The notes under the pieces are model-generated. The model was given only the letters and a program-made list of their open reading frames with translations, did not search any database and was not told the origin of the DNA. From positions 1 through 57,195 of the forward strand of contig JABFFZ010000030.1 in assembly GCA_013112725.1 (NCBI GenBank): a DNA stretch of 57,195 nt, given 5' to 3'. This DNA is from Chloroflexota bacterium. GTDB taxonomy: Bacteria; Chloroflexota; Anaerolineae; Promineifilales; Promineifilaceae. Shown here in pieces: positions 53,401 through 57,195 of the stretch. Each line of letters starts with the position of its first letter. Within the stretch, counting starts at the first letter, position 1. A program made the translations under genes and the position numbers.

Positions 53401-56400
53401 TCTACCAGAGCGGCGGCCAACTGGCGGTGAATAGTTCCGTCTTTGCCGGAAATGGCGATTTGGCGGCGAGCAGCAATGGCGGCGGCGTTTATCTGGAGGG
53501 GGTCACGGCCGTCTTGGAAAACAACACCTTCGCCGGCAATGGCAGCGGCGCGGGCGGGGCCGTCTACGGCGGCGACGAAGCCGACTTTAGCGCCCTGAAC
53601 AACATCTTCAGCGAAAACGAAGCCATCACCACGCCGGGCAGCGCCGTCTTTGTTACCACAACGGCCGTGATCACCGAAGATTACAGCCTGTACTGGCTCA
53701 ATGACACCAACTTCGTCACCGGTACCAACAGCTTCACGGCCGAACCCGGCTTCCTGGATGTTTACTTCCACCTCTCCGCCGCTTCCCCGGCCAAAGACGC
53801 TGGGACGGAATTGACTTCGCGTGATTGGGGCGTGGATTACGACATCCAGCCGCGCATCCTGGGGCCAACCATTGACATTGGCGCGGATGAACGGTTGCAA
53901 GTGCCGTCGTTTACGCTGCTGCCGGTGACAGCTACGGCCGTGATCACCGCCGGGGAACCGTATGCCTACGAACACGTGCTGACGAATACGGGCGATCCGG
54001 AAGACAGCTACACCCTCAACGTGCTTAACGAAGAGGTGACGCCTGGTGGCAATTGGGACGTGAGCCTGACCCCGGCTAATACCGGCCTCTTGAGCACCAA
54101 TGAAAGCGTCACCGTCACCCTGGTCATCACCGGCGATGTGCCCGGCGCCATCCTGCGTTCCCTCATCACCGCCACCTCGGATAACTATCCCTTGACTGTC
54201 AGCGCCACCGATACCACCACCGTTCGCTTTGATCCGGAGGTGGACATTGCCGCCGACGAGAGCGGAGACACAGCGCCCAATGTGCCCATTGTCTACAGCC
54301 ACACGCTGACGAACACGGGCAGTGGCATTGACCGCTTTGCCCTTTCCGTTCTTGCCGAAAATCCGGCCGGTTGGGCCATTGGCATTGCGCCTACGCAGAC
54401 CGCCTTCCTGGCAGCCGGGGAGACGATGACCTTTACGGTCAGCGTGACGCCGCCGCCGGGCACGCCGCCTACCGTCATCCACACGGTTCAGGTGGAGGCG
54501 CGTTCTTTGAATACGTTGGGCATTGTCGTTACCGACACGCTCACGGATACAACAACAGTGTTGGAGGCGGCTGGACTGGAGCTGCTGCCGACGGCGCAAA
54601 CGCAAACGATACCGGATGACAGCACGGCCGTGTACTTCCACACCCTGCAAAATACCGGCAACATCACCACTGCCGCCGATCTGGCCATCAGCGGCGTTCC
54701 GGCTGGCTGGCCGGTGACGGTGGAACCGGCCAGCGTGAACCTGGCCCCGGCGCAAACGGTGCCGGTGACGGTGACGGTGACCGCCCCGCCCGGCAGCGGT
54801 GGCCTGACGCATGTGGCCTCCATAACGGCGACGGCCGTCGTAGACCCCTCGGTGCAGGCCACGGCCGTAGACACCACTACCGTCCTCGTCCTGGCCGGCG
54901 TCATCATCGAGCCGGATAACCTGATCATCACCGACCCGGACACGGTGATCACCTTCACCCATACCGTCACCAACACCGGCAACGGCGCGGAAACGTTTGA
55001 CCTGAGCTACGTGAACACGCTCACCTGGACAACGACGATAATCCCGGATTTTGTAACATTGGCCCAGGGTGAGTCGGCTGAGGTGCTGGTGGAAGTGGTT
55101 GTGCCGCCGGACGCCGTGCCCGATGCGCCTAATTTCACCACCGTCACCGCCCGGTCGCGCAGCAACCCGGACGTATTCGACACGGCCGTAGACGAAACCC
55201 GCATCCGGCAAATGCACAGCCTGATCCTGGTTCCCGACCAGACCGGTGTGGCCGACCCCGGCACGACCATCGTCTACACCCATTGGCTGACGAACACGGG
55301 CAATGGCACCGATGAATTTATGATCACGGCCGTGACCGAAAATGGCTGGCCGACCACACCGCCGCCCGCCACCTTCACCCTGTCGCCCGGCGCGGGCACG
55401 GAATTGACGGTGGCGCTGGAAGTGCCCATTGGCGCGGCCGGTCGCACCGAAATTATGACAGTGACGGCCGCGTCCGTCATCAGTCCCACGGCTACGGCGC
55501 AGGCCATTGACACCACCAATGTCACCGGCACACCGGGCACGTTGGGCGTACTTCTTGATCCCGACCGCACCGGTTCCGGTAATCCGGGTGATACGCTCAC
55601 GTACCTGCACACCATCACCAATACCGGCGACATTGCCGAACAATTTCTGCTGACCGTCACTTCGGCCAATGGCTGGGTAACAGGCGTCTCGCCGCTGTCC
55701 ATCATCCTCAGCGCCGGGGAAGCAGCCAATGTGCAGGTGACAACCACCATCCCGGTAGGGGCGGGTGGGGGCAGCAGCGATGTGGCTACGGTGTTGGCCC
55801 GGTCACAAACGGATGCGGCTGTGTTTGACACGGCCGTAGACACCACCACGGTATTGGGTGATGCGGATTATGGCGTCATCATTGAGCCGGACAATTCCAG
55901 CACGGCCAATGCTGGCGATACGGTCTTGTACACGCACTGGGTCACAAACACGGGCAGCGTCACCGACACGTTTACGCTGGCGACGGTAAGCAGTAACGGC
56001 TGGCCGACGCCTGATCCGCTGCCGGTGACGCTGGCGGCGGGCGCGTCCCGGCAGATTACGGCCACGCTCATCATCCCGGCAGCGGTGATGACGACGACGG
56101 ATGTGATGACGGTCACGGCCGTGTCCATCACCGACCCCGCCGCCACCGATAACGCCATTGATACCACCTTTGTCAACGGCGTTTCGGGCACGTTGGGCGT
56201 TTTGTTGGAACCGGACAATGCGGCCACAGGTACGCCAGGGGCGACAGTGCAGTACATTCACCAGATGACCAATACGGGTACGGTGACGGATGATTATGTG
56301 GTCACGGCCGTGTCCAGCCAGGGCTGGACGGTGGTGACGGTGCCGGCTTCAGGTACCATTATTCGTCTGATGCCCGGCCAGATGGCCAACGTGGTGGTGC

Positions 56401-57195
56401 GGGTGACAGTTCCCGGTACGGCCACGGATGGCATAGTGGATGTGACCACGGTCACGGCCGTGTCCCTTTCTGACAGCAGCATCCAAGACATTGCCAGAGA
56501 CATCACCACCATCGAGGTGGATGTAACGCCGCCCACCATCTATCTGCCCATCATCCTGCGTCCTGGCGACACCCCACCGCCCACGCCTACTTCGACCCCG
56601 GTGACGCCCACGCCCACGTCTACGCCTTGCGCGCCGCCCACCAACATTGACCTGATCGTCACCCAGATTCAGGTAGTCCCGGCGGCCCCCATCTCCGGCC
56701 AACCGGCGACGGTGTACGTCACCATTCGCAACCAGGGTTCGCAAAGTGTGCCCTTTGGCAATAACTTCTTCCTGGACTTTTACGTAGACCGGACGCCGCA
56801 GCCGTACCTGGTGGGGGACATTGCCTGGGGTGTGCAAGGCGCTGACCTGACCGCCGGTACCAGCCGCACCTATCAAGGGCAATACACCTTTGGTGGCGGT
56901 GCGCACCAGCTATGGGCGCAGGTGGATACCGACCGGCACGTCAACGAATGCCCGAACGAACACAACAATAACTTTGGCCCGGTAAATATCACCGTGTCGG
57001 GGGCCATCATCGAAGGGTTGGCTGGGCAGCCGCAGTATGGGCCGCGCCAGACGCCAGAACCGGTGCTGCCAACCGGCACGCCCACTCCTGGGCTGCTGCC
57101 GACACAGCCGCCGCTGGTGACGCCGACGCTGCCACCGTTTACGCCCACGCCGACGCCATGGTCGCCGCCGCCAGCGGAAGTGACGCCACCGGCGC
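44454..57195 (+). CDS. Giant secreted beta-helix / NEW3-repeat surface protein (runs off the window)
   Basis: One open frame of at least 4,247 codons from GTG 44454, which follows AAGGAGGAGTTTC; no stop appears in any of the segments I translated up to 57195. The N-terminal hydrophobic stretch (FVPLLALVALLLLFW) is a signal peptide or anchor. Domain order by residue: right-handed beta-helix ~60-440; two NEW3/DUF11-like beta sandwiches ~440-660; beta-helix ~660-2580, with units ending SPA.D.GD..FDIGADE; two sandwiches ~2590-2820; beta-helix ~2825-3145; eight sandwiches ~3150-4020; YLPIIL and a PTPTSTP stalk; a CARDB domain ~4060-4180; Pro/Thr tail. RYVRPGGNDTNNNC and RYVAPGGQDINNNC open two helix blocks. 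Likely a long stalk-like adhesin or polysaccharide-binding surface protein. Confidence 0.9.
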   Translation, partial: MKTGSIPQALTISAVPFRRFGTLTFVPLLALVALLLLFWHISPIASLAQTPTAPNAIRYAAPTGSGNICSQVNPCALQTAVTLAANGDEIRVLEGTYPNAPSQPTLVITRNVTIRGGFNAPDWSGPDPVLTPTFLESDGSSRVVYHFNNATAVLDGFHIHGGGSVQFGGGVNIENGQLTIDHSWIYDNNATTSGGGLFVNTGATGIIQNSEIYDNSAPGGGGIFVNFGGAQAQILFNNIHNNAATSGAGWGGGVYVNNNSTAFLEGNHIHHNAANLGGGILTSGAAAATAQNNMIYANTANSDGGGFYAFGGLNSWHNTVVGNSANTTGGGFGINTATTVNISNTIVASNTAPTGSGIHRAGGTVTGDYINLFNNTSNVPFPTTITADPKFLNYIGFVNLHLAQGSPNINVGNSTIPQDIDQQARPEGPAPDIGADEFYPNVPAFSFTPLFTQEFVERGSVASFEHILINENSTEPDTYTFACANDLGWGVICPGPETVPVGQFVNVTTQITVPGSATALQAANTIITATSAVSPSLQHAVLVRSIVSPLPGIQFTPNYSTTNPPGEVITLTHTLTNTGDAPDTIRVDIVSDTLGWAQLVPPGPLFIPLGVGASDDIQVRITIPPQAAGIIPNITTIRATSSYSNSVSAEVIDTVRAEETAGTRYVRPGGNDTNNNCTVPTFPCATVPHAIGQAVTNDEVRIGFGTYNVTAVTEINETLHVSGNWEHNFSAQNEAYETVIQQTGSFQIFNLSGSSNNSTFDSLILRNGNAGALRGGAVVVNTGVQASFTNITFANNQAERGGALQVGNGGLAIVTRSRFNDNTASFRGGAIHVEGGTLALRQSALNNNAITGGTGDGGGIYVLNGVLIVENTLFNENTAVTNGGALFVQSSNSSVNFATIVNNNANSGGGIYVTNGGGQSFQLNNSILADNTAVAGGGALHVANGSITGEFVNFFNNNPGDFGTIIITNQLNAVPGFVPGDPEFHLLADSAMVDARLRNQGNPANQLDKDFEDDNRPSDEGYDLGYDELAGCQAKRDSTVFGSIQAALEMENPQSNLILVSGICRGVHPISVGGPTIFQTVHITGTTEITIQGGWTGDFDRRLIAETTIVDPQGLGRAFYFNGPVSVTLEYLTIRNGDAAGLGGGPSGQDAGGQMFNTGGQVTLKAVTMLDGTADHGAAYYQDSGSLQTDLLVATTDNFDPPDNNDDLPLRGRVQGGAASNGGGFHINGGTAVINATEIMSNTAVNGGAIYHANGNLTASNNVLAFNNVSGDGGGVFHNGPAPAQLLHNTFYQNSADSDGGAIYRQSGSGALTIRSSIFQNNDALNGDAIHAPAGTVENYNYYFGQAAPLAGGITLGANSNNQGTGGTPPGLLDPANGNFHLSNTAPAVDRGDPASSISRDFDGDLRPSNQGPDMGADEVAGCRVEVNGVIYGSIQEAINNAQPGDVVRVSGICSGVHEYDTGGPPGGCRGDNGIIFTTVHIDKNIILQGGWNDGFLTQNETTVLDANGLGRVVHIAPGVTATIENFSIINGALTGVNGNGAGICIDHASPTIRHNEIMTHTATNGAAVYSINSAALLDGNRIYNSHANAMALANGGGIYATSSNGTAVSIVNNFIYDNSANTNGGAFYSASGNHQFWHNTVVANTAAQGAGAYVAAGGPQFRSAIFMDNDAPSPANTDGVHGATGSTPSVNYSDFFGQDVNLGGTAVGANNLTVDPQLSPAYTLTLNSPMLDAGDPALTLDHDFEDDLRPSHLGFDIGADEIAGCVARNLAAPTVIYGSLQRAVDAAADGDTIEVDGICLNARAHPNSSGSIQNLFVDKALTIDGDWNSGLVPNGNLTATLNALDNGRVLYVAATGVLTLTNIHLTNGDANGAGLSDHGGGVYNAGTLLLDTVEILANVATNGGGMYNVGSLTTHRSRIQDNTAAQGGGVYNSGGTAVFADRNHIANNDVSGSGAGIHQAGGNLTLDGNRIYGNEAPSGNGGGIYLTGGNTIVRNNFIYQNSALGGGGLYNANTNTPIWHNTFYLNAATGSGQNGGGIFSATSQPVLIRSNIVHASQGSGIHITGQASPNIDYNNVADNLANGSPANYTGNAAPGPNDISVPPNYVSAINGNLHLRSWSAGVDDADPAVPFNHDIDSDVRPTNGGPDRGADEINSCLIRVIDPLDPNPATREHIFGVLQFAIDFAEGFAPGPFPTVEIARGECSGVRQDSETGTWQVGIVREDLDFSGSLQRSNFQYVGDYTSDQVGTLTTRINANYEGRAIYVHTNADPTFRHIAFVNGNAALGGGSANGGAIIVPGNGSVELLTAYVCESAANNGGGIYLSGSSGVVRQNYITGSTIGECIPAHVEENENGSIGLVVPLFYEGNVASGSGGGLYNSGALGITDVAFYVNDAGANGGGIANTANELRIINGLFYSNTAVTSGGALFNTGANLEVYHTTITENAAQTGHGGGIRAEATGFILNSTIIDSNLAPANPGGSGLSTPGGLGPILAYNNFFNNGSTEGVGTNPVNGDPDLRGFYPVFPPINSPVIDRADPALLDPGVPVPGGSFYPIDFDARLVIRPDGGTEHLATRASDVGAIEWWKDFGCTVTPTPQQQTAVPGTTVTYNFQVTNTGYPYPPSDNRHGFIDTIVISLTSSAGWGSLEGGNVQTFVDMNWNENRPITLTVDVPADAQNGQFDLSTIQCRSQSKPDRVNEGRATTFVGLVSGVIVYPPYTAAAQPGDVLTFNHTVENIGNETHTFNILPSAGLRHASAVLLENGLPVTLTQATLASNQTRDVVLQVTILDTALRDEVANPGVVAIQVDNPQNTGAVQNDILILGEPGPRYVAPGGQDINNNCRVPAIPCGTINHAIYAAEPGDAIFVAQGTYTDFSSEPIGIETFTQNVFINKSVHIYGGYSTLDDFTTQYPITQTTRLDGQGVRRVIAIMPGITVTLSGLFIENGNAAAQFGAPLYGGGVYNVDSSLTVTATFFLDNAASLGGGLYQSGGQLAVNSSVFAGNGDLAASSNGGGVYLEGVTAVLENNTFAGNGSGAGGAVYGGDEADFSALNNIFSENEAITTPGSAVFVTTTAVITEDYSLYWLNDTNFVTGTNSFTAEPGFLDVYFHLSAASPAKDAGTELTSRDWGVDYDIQPRILGPTIDIGADERLQVPSFTLLPVTATAVITAGEPYAYEHVLTNTGDPEDSYTLNVLNEEVTPGGNWDVSLTPANTGLLSTNESVTVTLVITGDVPGAILRSLITATSDNYPLTVSATDTTTVRFDPEVDIAADESGDTAPNVPIVYSHTLTNTGSGIDRFALSVLAENPAGWAIGIAPTQTAFLAAGETMTFTVSVTPPPGTPPTVIHTVQVEARSLNTLGIVVTDTLTDTTTVLEAAGLELLPTAQTQTIPDDSTAVYFHTLQNTGNITTAADLAISGVPAGWPVTVEPASVNLAPAQTVPVTVTVTAPPGSGGLTHVASITATAVVDPSVQATAVDTTTVLVLAGVIIEPDNLIITDPDTVITFTHTVTNTGNGAETFDLSYVNTLTWTTTIIPDFVTLAQGESAEVLVEVVVPPDAVPDAPNFTTVTARSRSNPDVFDTAVDETRIRQMHSLILVPDQTGVADPGTTIVYTHWLTNTGNGTDEFMITAVTENGWPTTPPPATFTLSPGAGTELTVALEVPIGAAGRTEIMTVTAASVISPTATAQAIDTTNVTGTPGTLGVLLDPDRTGSGNPGDTLTYLHTITNTGDIAEQFLLTVTSANGWVTGVSPLSIILSAGEAANVQVTTTIPVGAGGGSSDVATVLARSQTDAAVFDTAVDTTTVLGDADYGVIIEPDNSSTANAGDTVLYTHWVTNTGSVTDTFTLATVSSNGWPTPDPLPVTLAAGASRQITATLIIPAAVMTTTDVMTVTAVSITDPAATDNAIDTTFVNGVSGTLGVLLEPDNAATGTPGATVQYIHQMTNTGTVTDDYVVTAVSSQGWTVVTVPASGTIIRLMPGQMANVVVRVTVPGTATDGIVDVTTVTAVSLSDSSIQDIARDITTIEVDVTPPTIYLPIILRPGDTPPPTPTSTPVTPTPTSTPCAPPTNIDLIVTQIQVVPAAPISGQPATVYVTIRNQGSQSVPFGNNFFLDFYVDRTPQPYLVGDIAWGVQGADLTAGTSRTYQGQYTFGGGAHQLWAQVDTDRHVNECPNEHNNNFGPVNITVSGAIIEGLAGQPQYGPRQTPEPVLPTGTPTPGLLPTQPPLVTPTLPPFTPTPTPWSPPPAEVTPPA
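47540..50960 (+). repeat. Four repeated beta-helix blocks in the giant gene
   Basis: Blocks start near 47544, 48716, 49743 and 50917, each with GC-x(n)-YGS[IL]Q.A or an equivalent, then SGIC/DGIC, then a GGW segment and a beta-helix ending in DIGADE or GADE. Spacing is ~1.0-1.2 kb. Duplication within the gene is inferred. The DNA is diverged, so the copies are old. Confidence 0.7.
53900..56540 (+). repeat. Eight tandem NEW3-like beta-sandwich repeats
   Basis: Unit starts near 53901, 54237, 54570, 54897, 55216, 55548, 55872 and 56200, a spacing of about 320-336 bases (~110 residues). Each begins with a variant of GVIIEPD, has HTVTNTG at ~25 residues and GW.....P at ~50, and ends TAVDTTTV. Many units carry ACGGCCGT at the same place (ACGGCCGTAGAC within TAVDT, or TCACGGCCGTGTCC within TAVS). 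Confidence 0.85.

Larger units (their letters stand above)
1..57195. repeat. Highly iterated palindrome ACGGCCGT
   Basis: About 106 copies by hand count, one per ~540 bases, mostly inside genes and in varied reading frames (TAV, RPY, DGR, NGR and other peptides). Examples: 1089, 2293, 4577, 5894, 9496, 9637, 10252, 12488, 26418, 27971, 35321, 41217, 47086, 55833. Copies are rare in 14,220-20,840 (one, at 17296) and absent from recA. Confidence 0.9.

Noticed and set aside
53073..55643. Long open frame (856 codons) on the minus strand
   Set aside because: It lies wholly opposite the giant gene, has no recognisable domains, and its length follows from the biased codons of the plus-strand repeats. 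The other minus-strand frames from 44,600 to 57,150 are rejected for the same reason.

Overview
The window looks like one chromosomal stretch of a Chloroflexota bacterium, probably of the Anaerolineae/Caldilineae/Ardenticatenia kind. This is inferred from gene content: a class I HMG-CoA reductase, an F420 guanylyltransferase (CofC type), an Flp pilin, a soluble adenylyl-cyclase-like signalling protein, and a giant secreted beta-helix protein carrying a YLPIIL-type motif before a Pro/Thr stalk. There is no rRNA or other decisive marker. Two DNA signatures run through the window. The palindromic octamer ACGGCCGT occurs about 106 times by hand count, in genes and on both sides of them. Gene borders are filled with short palindromic or tandem 'filler' words (GACGAGT, AATTACCC, ATCTCCA, GTAGTAGGC and others).

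Layout. 260-6169: a small secreted protein, a two-cyclase/AAA/TPR signalling protein and an ATP-dependent RNA-ligase-like nucleotidyltransferase. 6404-10344: an arsenic/fluoride block with an ArsR-ArsC fusion and its operator, ArsC, a metallophosphoesterase, CrcB and a DUF190-CBS protein. 10400-15587: a second ArsR, leaderless and apparently self-repressed, then a tight run of thiol-redox genes: a GcvH-like lipoyl carrier, two DGC-domain proteins, an OsmC-like protein, a CxxC thioredoxin-like protein, an AhpD-like protein, a small unknown, and a radical-SAM protein with an AbrB-like N-terminus. I consider this run a candidate undescribed lipoyl-dependent metalloid/thiol system.

15693-20592 is a diversity-generating retroelement (DGR). 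A membrane-anchored NACHT protein ends in an FGE/C-type-lectin-like domain whose last residues are the variable region (VR). It is followed by avd, a template region (TR) and a reverse transcriptase on the opposite strand. Eleven of thirteen TR/VR base substitutions fall on TR adenines. The island is nearly free of ACGGCCGT, which suggests recent arrival. 20748-24018 is decayed: a BatE-like gene fused to a response-regulator remnant, a histidine kinase lacking its core, an AF2212-like/retropepsin pair inserted between them, and an MNT/HEPN pair whose HEPN gene is frameshifted.

24027-36055 is mainly housekeeping: HMG-CoA reductase, CofC, KptA, a DUF58 protein, an initiator tRNA, pterin dehydratase, a V4R/GNAT pair, recA, recX and rny. 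36114-44180 holds an aldo/keto reductase, hicB with a hicA remnant cut by a MITE-like repeat, a flippase-like membrane protein, a glycosyltransferase, a methyltransferase-GT39 fusion joined by repeat-derived sequence, and an Flp pilin. From 44454 to the window edge runs one open reading frame of more than 4,200 codons for a giant surface protein. The apparent minus-strand frames opposite it are shadows.
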